Shown here piece after piece: positions 25,367 through 33,695 of a stretch of 64,000 bases of DNA (within the stretch, counting starts at the first letter, position 1; each line of letters starts with the position of its first letter). The notes under the pieces are model-generated. The model saw only the letters and a program-made list of their open reading frames with translations, ran no database searches and was not told the origin of the DNA. The stretch comes from DASQFQ01 sp963805525 (lineage in GTDB: Bacteria; Actinomycetota; Thermoleophilia; Solirubrobacterales; Solirubrobacteraceae). The position numbers and the translations under genes are program-made. The stretch spans positions 992,001 through 1,056,000 of the forward strand of contig CAWDUT010000004.1 in assembly GCA_963805525.1 (NCBI GenBank), read 5' to 3'.

Positions 25367-26449
25367 TTAGCCTGTGAGCAGCTTCTGGCACTCGCGCGCC
25401 TTGGCCACGTCGCTGCCGGCGTCGGTGACGCACTTCGAGTACTTCTCGAGCTTCTGGTTGGACCCGCTGCCGCTCGTCCCGCCGCCGCTGCTGCTGCCGC
25501 TCGTGCCGCCGGTCGAGCCCAGGCCGCCGAGGCCGAGCCCGCCGAACTTGGAGAGCAGCTGGTCGAACGGCTTGGCGCCGGACGGCTCGGAGATCTCCTG
25601 GTCCTTGTTCAGGTCGGAGATCGAGAGGTCGAACTTGATGTCGGCCGAGCCCGCGGAGCCCTTGGGGTCGACGATCCCGAGGGAGACGACCATCCGGCGC
25701 AGGATCTTGTCCTCCTTGCCGGTGTAGATCTCGACCTTCGGGTCCTTGACCGCGTCGACGACCTGCTTGCGCTGCTCGGCCGTCAGCTGGCTCGGCAGGT
25801 TCTGCGTGCCCTGCGCGCCGAACTGCTTGACCTTCGACAGCGCGGTGTTGACGTCGTCGAGGAGCTTGTTGACGTCGACGCCGCCGGTGATCTTGATCGT
25901 GTCGTCGTCACCGACCTTCGCGTCGCCCTCGTTCTTGGGATTGGTCAGCCACTGCTGCGGGTCGAGCCCGAGCGAGGAGAGCGACTGCTGGTTCTTCGAC
26001 GAAGAGCTGCCGTTCTTCTGCGCCTGCTCGTAGCCGGCCTTGAACTGCTGGAAGACCTGGTCGGAGACCGCGTACTCGGTCCCCTGGAAGTTCACGAACC
26101 CCTTGGTGCCCGTCGAGGTCAGCCCGGCCTTGATGCTCTGGCCCGCGCCCTCGAAGGCGAAGTCGATGTCGAACTTGGGCAGCTTCTGCTTGCCCTCGGT
26201 CTGGAACGGACCCGAGACGCTGACGTTGACCGGGCCCTGGGTGGAGCTCGTGCCGCCCTTGGCGTCGACCTTCAGCGCCAGGTTGAGCTTGCCGGACTTG
26301 ACGTCCTTGTTGCCCTTGAAGGTGTCCTTCAGGAGCGTGTTGACGTCGGTGTCGGATGACGCCTCGTCGCCGCCACCGCCGCAGGCTCCAACGGCCAATG
26401 CGAGCGCCGCAACCAGCGCGAGCAGGATGGGTTGCAATGACCTAGTCAC
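25367..26449 (-). CDS. Lipoprotein, LppX/LprG-like fold possible
   Basis: A 360-residue exported lipoprotein. The signal peptide is SLQPILLALVAALALAVGAC, with lipobox AVGAC. Residues 35-300 alternate beta strands and short helices: LKDTFKGNKDVKSGKLNLAL, GPVNVSVSGPFQ and GTKGFVNFQGTEYAV resemble the antiparallel-sheet cavity of LolA/LppX/LprG-type lipid-binding lipoproteins. A Gly/Ser-rich linker follows near 305-330, then a two-Cys tail (SKCVTDAGSDVAKARECQ). GTG start at 26449. Divergent from the C5-epimerase-like gene, 27 nt away. The family call is tentative. Confidence 0.75.
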   Translation of the reverse strand: MTRSLQPILLALVAALALAVGACGGGGDEASSDTDVNTLLKDTFKGNKDVKSGKLNLALKVDAKGGTSSTQGPVNVSVSGPFQTEGKQKLPKFDIDFAFEGAGQSIKAGLTSTGTKGFVNFQGTEYAVSDQVFQQFKAGYEQAQKNGSSSSKNQQSLSSLGLDPQQWLTNPKNEGDAKVGDDDTIKITGGVDVNKLLDDVNTALSKVKQFGAQGTQNLPSQLTAEQRKQVVDAVKDPKVEIYTGKEDKILRRMVVSLGIVDPKGSAGSADIKFDLSISDLNKDQEISEPSGAKPFDQLLSKFGGLGLGGLGSTGGTSGSSSGGGTSGSGSNQKLEKYSKCVTDAGSDVAKARECQKLLTG

Positions 26450-26476
26450 CGTGTCGGCGAGCCTAGCATCGGGGAA

Positions 26477-27847
26477 ATGATCTTCAGACGAATTCGGCGT
26501 ATGACGTATTTGGCGTGTGTTGTGCTCGCGTTCAGCGCGATCGCTGCCGAGGCGGCCTCCGCCAAGCCACGAACGGTCAAGAGCGAATTGGCGCGTCTGG
26601 CGTCCTCCGGGCGCATCACGGCCACCGAGCGCAAGGACCGGCTGGCGGACTTCAACGCCACCAAGCGCGCCGCCAAGCGGCTCCCGCGCGGCACCACCCG
26701 GCGGCGCGAGCTGGACGGCGTGGTCGGCATCGTCGAGGGCATCGCGGCGCGCCGGAAGCTGAACGGCCCGCGGCTCGTGCCGCTGTGGCTGATGCTCGAC
26801 ACGAACCGCGTCTACTGGACGACCCACATCACGGGACCGTCCACGCGCCGGATCTCGTTCTCGCGCTCGCAGCTCGTGTGGCAGTACTTCCCGGGCCAGG
26901 GCCTGCAGTTCCACCCGCTCGCCAACTTCGCGAAGCTCAACGCGCTGTGGTCGTCGAAGAGCAACACGGCCGCCGGCCAGCTGCTCGACGAGCTGCTGCC
27001 GCTGCGCGTCCCGCGCGCCGGCGGCGTCGCCTGGGAGTACGACTTCTCGTTCGGCGGCGGCCGGCCGCCGTGGGTGTCCGGCATGGCCCAGGGGACCGGC
27101 GTCGAGGCGATGTCCCGCGTCGCCAAGCGGCTCGGGCGCCAGGACGAGGTGCTGCCGATCCTCACGCAGGCGCTGGGCATCTTCCGGACGAACACGCCTG
27201 AGGGCGTGCGCGTGCCGACCAGCGACGGCCCCGAGTACGCGCTGTACTCCTTCGCGCCGGATCTGCACGTCATCAACGGCTTCCTGCAGGCGCTGATCGG
27301 CCTCTACGACCTCGCCAAGTACGGCGGCGACGCCGACGCCCGGGCGCTCTACGCCGAGGGCGAGCGGGTCGCGCGGCGTGAGGTGCCGAACTACGACACC
27401 GGCGCCTGGTCGCTGTACTCGCGCGGCTCCAGCGAGCACGAGTCCGACCTCTCGTACCACCAGCTCGTCACCTCGTTCCTGCACAACCTGTGCACGCGCA
27501 CGCAGGAGCCCGTGTACTGCGACACCGAGCTGAAGTTCACCCAGTACCAGATGGAGGCTCCGGTGATCTCGCTGGCGACCGCGACGCTGCGGGGCGGCAA
27601 GCTCGGCAAGGTGAAGGTCCGGCTGTCGAAGATCTCGCGCGTGGTGCTGCGCTTCTCGCGCAACGGCCGGCCCGTCTACACGAAGCCCGCCGTGATCGTC
27701 GGGCACGGCAAGCCGGCGCTGAGCTGGCAGGTGCCGCGCAAGGCGGGCGAGTACGACGTCGCGCTGACGGCGACCGACCTGGCGGGGAACGTCGGGACGG
27801 CCGAGGGTACGATCGACGTCTTGAAGCCCAAGAAGCGCGCCCATTGA
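26477..27847 (+). CDS. Secreted D-glucuronyl C5-epimerase-like protein
   Basis: A 456-residue protein with an N-terminal signal sequence (MTYLACVVLAFSAIAAEAASA, from residue 9). Residues 80-370 match the C-terminal epimerase domain of heparosan C5-epimerases: GGVAWEYDFSFGGGRPPWVSGMAQG, EYALYSFAPDLHVINGFLQAL, and TGAWSLYSRG followed by SSEHESDLSYHQLVTSFL. A C-terminal Ig-like beta domain follows (SRVVLRFSRNGRPVYTKPA). The eukaryotic enzyme converts D-glucuronate to L-iduronate within a polysaccharide; the bacterial substrate is unknown. The 3' end overlaps the TTG of the ArsA-like gene by 4 nt. Confidence 0.85.
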   Translation: MIFRRIRRMTYLACVVLAFSAIAAEAASAKPRTVKSELARLASSGRITATERKDRLADFNATKRAAKRLPRGTTRRRELDGVVGIVEGIAARRKLNGPRLVPLWLMLDTNRVYWTTHITGPSTRRISFSRSQLVWQYFPGQGLQFHPLANFAKLNALWSSKSNTAAGQLLDELLPLRVPRAGGVAWEYDFSFGGGRPPWVSGMAQGTGVEAMSRVAKRLGRQDEVLPILTQALGIFRTNTPEGVRVPTSDGPEYALYSFAPDLHVINGFLQALIGLYDLAKYGGDADARALYAEGERVARREVPNYDTGAWSLYSRGSSEHESDLSYHQLVTSFLHNLCTRTQEPVYCDTELKFTQYQMEAPVISLATATLRGGKLGKVKVRLSKISRVVLRFSRNGRPVYTKPAVIVGHGKPALSWQVPRKAGEYDVALTATDLAGNVGTAEGTIDVLKPKKRAH

Positions 27848-29013
27848 GGCCGCGGACCATCCTGTACACGGGCAAGGGCGGCGTCGGCAAGACGTCGGTC
27901 GCCGCTGCCACGGCACGCCGCTGCGCCGCCGCGGGCAAGCGGACGATCGTGCTCTCCACCGACCCCGCGCACTCGCTGGCGGAGTCGCTGGAGGCGCGCG
28001 TCGGCTCGGAGCCGACGGACGTTGGCGGCGGCCTGTGGGCCCAGCAGGTGCAGGCCCAGGACGAGCTGGAGCGCAACTGGTCGGCGGTGCAAGGGTGGCT
28101 CGGCGGGCTGTTCGTCGACCAGGGCGTCGACCGGATCGCGGCCGAGGAGCTGACCGTGCCGCCCGGTGGCGACGAGCTGTTCTCGCTGCTGCAGATCAAG
28201 CGCCACGTGGACGAGGGCGACTGGGACGTCGTGATCGTCGACTGCGCGCCGACCGGCGAGACGCTGCGGCTGCTCTCGTTCCCCGACGTCGCGCGCTGGT
28301 GGCTGGACAAGGTGTTCGGGCGCGAGCGCGCGCTGCTGGCGGCGGCGCGGCCGCTGGCGAAGACGTTCTTCGACGTCTCGCTGCCCGACGAGCGCGTGTT
28401 CGCCGAGGTCCAGCGGCTGGTCGAGAACCTGATCGCAATGAACGACATCCTGCGCGACCGCGAGAAGGTCTCGATGCGGCTGGTGATGACGCCCGACAAG
28501 ATGGTCATCGCCGAGGCGATGCGGACCTTCACCTACCTGTCGCTGTACGGCTACCTGACCGACGCGGTCGTCGTGAACCGCGTCTTCCCGGAGGAGGTCG
28601 AGGGCGGCTACTTCGGCGCCTGGCGGGCGGTCCAGCGTGAGCAGCTCGAGCTCGTGGAGTCGGGCTTCGCCCCCGTGCCGGTGCTGAAGGCGCCGTACTT
28701 CGAGCAGGAGGTCGTCGGCGGGGCGATGCTCGACCGGCTCGGCGAAGCGCTGTTCGAGGGCGACGACGGCAGCGCGCTGCTGCACGACGAGCTGGCCCAG
28801 GAGCTGTCGCTCGACGGCGACGGGGCGCGGCTGCGGCTCGACCTGCCGTTCGCCCAGAAGGGCGACATCTCGCTGAAGAAGATCGGGTTGGAGTTAGTCG
28901 TGCGCGTGGATGGGCAGAAACGCACGATCATCCTGCCGCCCGCCCTCGCCCCCTACTCCCCGTCGTCGGCCACGTTCGACGACGGCTCGCTGCTGGTGAG
29001 CTTCAGTGGCTGA
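27844..29013 (+). CDS. ArsA/Get3-family ATPase
   Basis: A 389-residue cytosolic ATPase. P-loop GKGGVGKTS at 10-18, switch I STDPAHSLAESL, switch II VIVDCAPTGETLRLLSFP, and a C-terminal small alpha-crystallin-like beta domain (LRLDLPFAQKGDISLKKIGLELVVRV). Bacterial members are thought to sort tail-anchored or membrane proteins, or energise arsenite efflux; no ars gene is nearby. The TTG start lies within the stop of the previous gene (TTGA), a coupling also used elsewhere in this window. Two small genes follow in the same direction. Confidence 0.92.
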   Translation: MRPRTILYTGKGGVGKTSVAAATARRCAAAGKRTIVLSTDPAHSLAESLEARVGSEPTDVGGGLWAQQVQAQDELERNWSAVQGWLGGLFVDQGVDRIAAEELTVPPGGDELFSLLQIKRHVDEGDWDVVIVDCAPTGETLRLLSFPDVARWWLDKVFGRERALLAAARPLAKTFFDVSLPDERVFAEVQRLVENLIAMNDILRDREKVSMRLVMTPDKMVIAEAMRTFTYLSLYGYLTDAVVVNRVFPEEVEGGYFGAWRAVQREQLELVESGFAPVPVLKAPYFEQEVVGGAMLDRLGEALFEGDDGSALLHDELAQELSLDGDGARLRLDLPFAQKGDISLKKIGLELVVRVDGQKRTIILPPALAPYSPSSATFDDGSLLVSFSG

Positions 29014-29362
29014 CGACCCGCTCTCCCAGATGCGCTCACAGGTCGACGAGGCCTACGCCGCCGCCGACCGGCTGGTGCGCGAGGCCGAGGCCGCCGCGCG
29101 GGCCCGCACCGGCGAGGTGCCGCCGGCCGGCTACGAAGGCGAGCGGACGAGCGCCGAGCGCTCCGCCTTCGGCGACCTGCAGGCGCTGGCGGGGCTGCTG
29201 GAGACGGCGCGCACGTCGCTGCCGCCCGAGCTGGCGCGCCAGCTCGCCGAGGCCGCGCGAGAGATGCTGCTGGCGCTGCGCGCGCTGATCGACTGGTGGA
29301 TCGCGCGGCTGGAGCGCGAGCCCGACCAGCCGGTCGAGGTGCAGGACATTCCCATCGACTGA
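29006..29362 (+). CDS. Hypothetical helical protein, operon with the ArsA-like gene
   Basis: A 118-residue, highly helical, charged protein (residues 1-35 and 50-105 predicted coils, WWIARLEREPDQPVEV at the end). GTG start overlaps the ArsA-like stop by 8 nt, so the two are co-translated and may interact. No membrane segment. Unknown family. Confidence 0.65.
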   Translation: MADDPLSQMRSQVDEAYAAADRLVREAEAAARARTGEVPPAGYEGERTSAERSAFGDLQALAGLLETARTSLPPELARQLAEAAREMLLALRALIDWWIARLEREPDQPVEVQDIPID

Positions 29363-29368
29363 CCCCCA

Positions 29369-29374
29369 TAGACT
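29369..29374 (+). promoter_or_regulatory. Putative -10 element TAGACT
   Basis: Exact TAGACT 8 nt before ATG 29383, immediately after the preceding stop. It may give the membrane-protein gene its own promoter. Confidence 0.4.
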
Positions 29375-29382
29375 CGGGCGGG

Positions 29383-30060
29383 ATGAACGTCGGCCAGGCC
29401 CTCCGCGAGCTGCCGCCGGAGTCGCGCCTGACGGGCGGCGCGGCGGCGGCGCTGATCTTCTCGATGGTGCTGCCCTGGTATCAGGTGAACTCGCTCGGCA
29501 AGGACGAGTCGCGCTCGGCGTTCGCCGTCTTCACATGGGTCGAGGCCGCGATCCTGCTCGTGGCCGCCGCGGTGCTCTACCTGGTGTGGGCGCGCGCGCA
29601 GCGGCGGCGCTTCCACCTCCCCGGCGGTGACGGCTTCGTCGTCTCGCTGGCCGGCGGCTGGGTGCTGGCGCTGCTGATCTGGCGGCTGTTCGACAAGCCC
29701 AAGATCGGCGGGGCGACCACCACGGTCGGCATCGACTGGGGCATCTTCGTGGCGCTGCTGGCCGCGGGCGCGCTGGTGGCGGCCGGCGCCCGGGTGCGCG
29801 CGGCGGGCCGCCCCGAGCCGGCCAACCCGATCGCCGAGGAGACCGAGTGGGAGGTCCCGGAGCGCCGCCCCCGCGAACGCGGCAACGGCCGCCCGCGCGA
29901 GCACACCGAGGTCACGCAGGTCCTGCGCGAGCGCCCGCCCACGTGGGAGGGCGACGCGCCCGAGCCGCCGGGCCGGGCGGAGCGGCCGCGGCCGCCGGCG
30001 CAGGACCCCGGGCCGGATCCGTCCGCACCGGACGACCCGCCGTCCGACCGGCTCTTCTGA
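29383..30060 (+). CDS. Membrane protein with proline-rich cytosolic tail
   Basis: A 225-residue protein with four membrane helices in residues 18-150 (AAAALIFSMVLPWYQV, AAILLVAAAVLYLVW, VVSLAGGWVLALLIW, GIFVALLAAGALVAAGARV). A disordered tail rich in Pro, Arg and acidic residues follows. Third gene after the ArsA-like ATPase. Unknown function. The following 226 nt, up to HMG-CoA reductase, show no gene. Confidence 0.65.
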   Translation: MNVGQALRELPPESRLTGGAAAALIFSMVLPWYQVNSLGKDESRSAFAVFTWVEAAILLVAAAVLYLVWARAQRRRFHLPGGDGFVVSLAGGWVLALLIWRLFDKPKIGGATTTVGIDWGIFVALLAAGALVAAGARVRAAGRPEPANPIAEETEWEVPERRPRERGNGRPREHTEVTQVLRERPPTWEGDAPEPPGRAERPRPPAQDPGPDPSAPDDPPSDRLF

Positions 30061-30286
30061 CGCACCTGGGACACCGTTGGGCGCGGCTCGGGAGCAACTC
30101 CGCCGCGCGCCGCGCGTCTCAACCCGCGTGTACGCCGCGCGGCTCGTCTCGCCGTCGTCGTCGTCCCTCCGGCCTCCACCGCGGGACGGCTCGGCGACGA
30201 CTCTGATCGGTTGGCGCTCGTAGGACGGCGAGGCGGGCGCGCCGGCGGGCACGTGAGGGAGCCCATACGCGGGTAGGGGCACCTCC

Positions 30287-31462
30287 ATGCCCACCCGCGT
30301 CTCTGTCCCACGCCAGTCCGACGACTACACCCGCGACGCCGCCTCCGCGCGGCGCGACTTCTTGCAAGAGCACGTCGGCGCCTCGCTCGAGCACGTCGGC
30401 TCGTACTCCTTCGACCCCAGCGTCCTGCCCGGGAACATCGAGCACTTCACCGGCGTCGCGCAGGTGCCGCTCGGGATCGCCGGCCCGCTGCTCGTCAACG
30501 GCGAGCACGCCCAGGGCGAGTTCTACGTCCCGATGGCGACCGCCGAGGGCACGCTCGTCGCCTCCTACAACCGCGGCATGAAGCTGCTGCACGAGGCCGG
30601 CGGCGTGAAGACGACGATCATGGCCGACCGCATGCAGCGCGCGCCGGCGTTCCTGTTCGAGGACGCCCGCGGCGCGCGCGACTTCGGCGAGTGGCTCGAC
30701 GAGCACTTCGACGAGATCCGCGAGGTCGCCGAGTCGACCACCAAGTCCGGCCGGCTGCAGGACATCGAGCAGTACTCGGCCAGCCGCATCCTCTACACGC
30801 GCTTCAACTACACGACCGGCGACGCCGCCGGCCAGAACATGACCGGCAAGGCCACCCAGGCCGCCTGCCACTGGATCCTCGAGCAGTACCCGGCGATCGA
30901 CCGCTTCTTCCTCGAGGGCAACTTCGCCACCGACAAGAAGTCGTCGCAGATCAACATGCTGCGCACGCGCGGCAAGCGCGTGGTAGCGGAAGCGATCATT
31001 CCGGACGCGCTGTTCCAGGAGATCATGCACTCGAGCAGCGAGCTGATGTACCGGGCGCGCCAGGTCTCCAACCTCGGCGGCTTCATGTCGGGCGTCAACA
31101 ACAACGGCGCCCACTCGGCCAACGGCATCACCGCGATGTTCATCGCCACGGGGCAGGACGTCGCCAACGTCGCCGAGTCCTCCGCCGCCTTCACCTACGC
31201 CGAGCTGCGCGAGAACGGCGACTACTACTACTCGGTCACGATCCCGTCGCTGATCGTGGGGACCTACGGCGGCGGCACCGGGCTCGCGACCCAGCGCGAG
31301 TGCCTCGAGCTGCTCGACTGCTACGGCAAGGACAAGGTGCGCAAGTTCGCCGAGATCGTGGCGGCGACGGTGCTGTGCGGCGAGCTCTCGCTCGGCTCCG
31401 CGATCGTCGCCGAGGAATGGGTCAACGCCCACGACCTGCACGGCAGGAACCGGCCGGACTGA
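30287..31462 (+). CDS. Hydroxymethylglutaryl-CoA reductase
   Basis: A 391-residue enzyme of the HMG-CoA reductase fold, reducing HMG-CoA to mevalonate. Signatures: VAQVPLGIAGPLLVNG, the catalytic-Glu block MATAEGTLVASYNRGMK (Glu87), a Lys in NFATDKKSSQINM, GTYGGGTGLATQ, and a late His in HDLHGRNRP. The class I block GDAMGMN reads GDAAGQNM here, a notable substitution. No other mevalonate-pathway gene is in the window. Start ATG 30287. It ends in a perfect 12-bp arm of a convergent hairpin shared with the LysR gene. Confidence 0.88.
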   Translation: MPTRVSVPRQSDDYTRDAASARRDFLQEHVGASLEHVGSYSFDPSVLPGNIEHFTGVAQVPLGIAGPLLVNGEHAQGEFYVPMATAEGTLVASYNRGMKLLHEAGGVKTTIMADRMQRAPAFLFEDARGARDFGEWLDEHFDEIREVAESTTKSGRLQDIEQYSASRILYTRFNYTTGDAAGQNMTGKATQAACHWILEQYPAIDRFFLEGNFATDKKSSQINMLRTRGKRVVAEAIIPDALFQEIMHSSSELMYRARQVSNLGGFMSGVNNNGAHSANGITAMFIATGQDVANVAESSAAFTYAELRENGDYYYSVTIPSLIVGTYGGGTGLATQRECLELLDCYGKDKVRKFAEIVAATVLCGELSLGSAIVAEEWVNAHDLHGRNRPD

Positions 31463-31542
31463 TGGGTGATCGCACGACCCCCGTACCCGTCTGCACGCGT
31501 CCCGCGGCACATCCGGGCACGGCGGCCGCCCGATCACCCATC
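31461..31542. terminator. Bidirectional hairpin between convergent genes
   Basis: GATGGGTGATCG (31461-31472) and CGATCACCCATC (31531-31542) are perfect inverted copies. Inner segments CCGTACCCG and CGGGCACGG pair at 8 of 9 positions. The outer arms touch both stop codons. No T-run, so termination would be Rho-assisted or structural. Confidence 0.55.
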
Positions 31543-32405
31543 TAGAGCGCTTCGCGGATCGCGTCGAGCGCGCGCCGCACCGTCAGCGGCGGCGTGCCGG
31601 GGCGAAGGACGGCGACGACCGGGAGAGCGATCGGCGGCTCGACCGGCACGAGCGCGACGTCGCGGTGCGGCGTGTCGCCGATCGGCCAGACGGCCACCGC
31701 CGTGCCGCGGGCGACGTCGGCGAGCCCGTCGCGCCCCACCACGGTGGAGACGGTCCAGTCGACGTCGACGCCGGCCAGCAGCTCCTGCAGCGCGCTCGTC
31801 GCCACCGAGCGCCGCGACCAGATCAGCACGCGCTCGCCGGCCAGGTCGGCCAGCATCACGGGCGTGCGGCGGCGCGCGAAGCGATGGCCGCGCGGGACCG
31901 CCAGCCCGCCTGGCGTCCTGCCCAGCGGCAGCACGTGGCGCCCCGGCCCCGGCTGCGCGTAGCGGGCGAGGACGAGGTCGGCGAGCCCGTCGCGCAGCTG
32001 GGGGCCGACGGCCGCGGGGCGGGACTCGACGAGGTCGAGCTGCACGCCGGGGAGCGCGGCGCCGAGCGCGTCGAGGATCCGCTCGACCTCGCCCTGGCTG
32101 ATGCCCGGGGACATGCCGAGCGCCAGCGTCTGGCGCGGCGCGCCGCCGAGCTCACGCGCCCGCGCGAGCGCGGCGTCCGCGGCGGCGACCAGCGACTCCG
32201 CGTCCTCTGCCAGCGCCGCGCCGGCCGCGGTCGGCTCGACCCGGTGGGTCGTGCGTTCGATCAAGGGCACGCCGAGCTCCGCCTCCAGCCGCGCCACCGT
32301 GCGGCTCACCGCCTGCTGGGCGACGTGCAGCTCGCGCGCGGCCTGCGTGAACGACCGGTGGCGGACGACGGCGGCGAGCACGGTGAGCGAGCGGAGGTCG
32401 GCCAC
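31542..32405 (-). CDS. LysR-family transcriptional regulator
   Basis: A 287-residue regulator. Winged helix at 1-60 (LTVLAAVVRHRSFTQAARELHVAQQAVSRTVARLEAELGVPLIER), followed by a periplasmic-binding-like effector domain. GTG start at 32405. It is divergent from an aldo/keto reductase, the usual arrangement for LysR control of the neighbour. An ACAAC-N5-GTTGT palindrome covers its own start. Confidence 0.93.
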   Translation of the reverse strand: MADLRSLTVLAAVVRHRSFTQAARELHVAQQAVSRTVARLEAELGVPLIERTTHRVEPTAAGAALAEDAESLVAAADAALARARELGGAPRQTLALGMSPGISQGEVERILDALGAALPGVQLDLVESRPAAVGPQLRDGLADLVLARYAQPGPGRHVLPLGRTPGGLAVPRGHRFARRRTPVMLADLAGERVLIWSRRSVATSALQELLAGVDVDWTVSTVVGRDGLADVARGTAVAVWPIGDTPHRDVALVPVEPPIALPVVAVLRPGTPPLTVRRALDAIREAL

Positions 32406-32418
32406 AACGATCGGTTGT
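32404..32418. promoter_or_regulatory. ACAAC-N5-GTTGT palindrome (LysR operator candidate)
   Basis: A 5-bp inverted repeat with a 5-bp spacer overlaps the lysR start codon in the divergent promoter. It is well placed for autoregulation. Confidence 0.45.
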
Positions 32419-32424
32419 GAGCAT

Positions 32425-32439
32425 ACGCCGCATCGGCGT
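32425..32439. promoter_or_regulatory. ACGCCG-CAT-CGGCGT palindrome
   Basis: A perfect 6-bp inverted repeat with a 3-bp spacer, in the middle of the 70-nt lysR/aldo-keto reductase gap. A second operator or a short hairpin. Confidence 0.4.
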
Positions 32440-32475
32440 TTCTACTTCAAGCGCCCCGCGGGCACCCTGAACCGT

Positions 32476-33477
32476 ATGGATACGAGAAAGCTTGGAACCA
32501 CCGGCCCCACCGTCAGCGCGGTCGGCCTCGGCTGCATGGGCATGAGCCCCGGCGTCTATGGCGCCTCCGACGAGGCGGAGTCGGTCGCCACCATCCACGC
32601 CGCCATCGACGCCGGCGTCACCCTGCTCGACACCGGCGACTTCTACGGCATGGGCCACAACGAGCTGCTGATCGGGCGCGCGCTCCGCGACCGCAGCCGC
32701 GACGACGTCGCGCTCAGCGTCAAGTTCGGCGCCCAGCGCGGCCCCGACGGCGCCTGGCTCGGCTTCGACGGCAGCCCGGCGGCGGTCAAGACGTCGCTCG
32801 CTTACACGCTGCAGCGGCTCGGCACCGACCACGTCGACGTCTACCGCCCGGCGCGGCTCGACCCCGATACCCCGATCGAGGACACCGTCGGCGCGATCGC
32901 CGAGCTGGTCGACGCCGGCTTCGTGCGCCACATCGGGCTCTCCGAGGTCGGCGCCGAGACGATCCACCGCGCCGCCGCGGTCGCGCCGATCGCCGACCTC
33001 CAGATCGAGTGGTCGCTGATCTCGCGCGGCGTCGAGGACGAGATCGTCGACGCCTGCCGCGAGCACGGCATCGCGATCACCGCCTACGGCGTGCTCTCGC
33101 GCGGGCTGATCTCGGGCCACTGGTCGCGCGAGCGCGAGACGGGCGGCTCGGACTTCCGCGCCACGATGAGCCCGCGCTTCCAGGGCGATGCGCTCGACCA
33201 CAACCTCCAGCTCGTTGAGACGCTGCGAGACGTCGCCGACGGCGTCGGCGCCTCGCCCGCCCAGGTGGCGATCGCGTGGGTGCTGGCGCGTGGCGAGGAC
33301 GTCATCCCGGTGATCGGCGCGCGCCGCCGCGACCGGCTCGATGAGGCGCTCGGCGCGCTGGATCTCACGCTCGGCGACGACGCGCTGGCGCGACTCGAGG
33401 AGGCCTTCCCGCCCGGCGTGGCGGAGGGGAGCCGCTACGGCGAGGCGCAGATGGCGATGCTCGACTCCGAGCGCTGA
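32476..33477 (+). CDS. Aldo/keto reductase
   Basis: A 333-residue oxidoreductase of the AKR13-like group: MDTRKLGTTGPTVSAVGLGCMGMS, LLDTGDFYGMGHNE (Asp, Tyr), LSVKFGAQRGPDG (Lys) and QIEWSLISRGVE. At the position of the usual catalytic His (YxxHR), the text reads DVYRPARLDP, so the His appears to be replaced. The enzyme may therefore be atypical, like other AKRs with YRPARxDP. Likely controlled by the divergent LysR. Confidence 0.9.
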   Translation: MDTRKLGTTGPTVSAVGLGCMGMSPGVYGASDEAESVATIHAAIDAGVTLLDTGDFYGMGHNELLIGRALRDRSRDDVALSVKFGAQRGPDGAWLGFDGSPAAVKTSLAYTLQRLGTDHVDVYRPARLDPDTPIEDTVGAIAELVDAGFVRHIGLSEVGAETIHRAAAVAPIADLQIEWSLISRGVEDEIVDACREHGIAITAYGVLSRGLISGHWSRERETGGSDFRATMSPRFQGDALDHNLQLVETLRDVADGVGASPAQVAIAWVLARGEDVIPVIGARRRDRLDEALGALDLTLGDDALARLEEAFPPGVAEGSRYGEAQMAMLDSER

Positions 33478-33675
33478 TCAGCGGTCCGACAGGTAGATCC
33501 CGAGCGGGAGGCCGAGCGTGGCCATGAAGATCAGGCCGATCCCGGCCGCGATCAGCGTCTTCGACTTGTAGAGGTGGCCGATGCCGCCCAGCAGGAAGCC
33601 CGCGGCCATCAGGACCACGAACGGGACGGGCGACGGGTCGAACGCGGCCAGCGGCACGGGCGGCGAGCATTCCAC
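33478..33675 (-). CDS. Small two-span membrane protein (65 aa)
   Basis: Starts GTG 33675. Two hydrophobic helices (VPFVVLMAAGFLLGGIGHL and LIAAGIGLIFMATLGLPLGIYL) are joined by a short basic turn, YKSKT. It abuts the aldo/keto reductase stop exactly and is divergent from the MoxR-like gene, 20 nt away. Unknown function. Confidence 0.6.
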   Translation of the reverse strand: MECSPPVPLAAFDPSPVPFVVLMAAGFLLGGIGHLYKSKTLIAAGIGLIFMATLGLPLGIYLSDR

Positions 33676-33681
33676 AGTTCC

Positions 33682-33687
33682 TAGACT
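33682..33687 (+). promoter_or_regulatory. Putative -10 element TAGACT
   Basis: Exact TAGACT, 8 nt before ATG 33696 of the MoxR-like ATPase. Confidence 0.45.
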
Positions 33688-33695
33688 CCTGAGCC

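Noticed and set aside
26450..27916. N-terminal extension of the lipoprotein frame to 849 codons
   Set aside because: The extension is antisense to the C5-epimerase-like gene; a signal peptide with lipobox begins at 26449.
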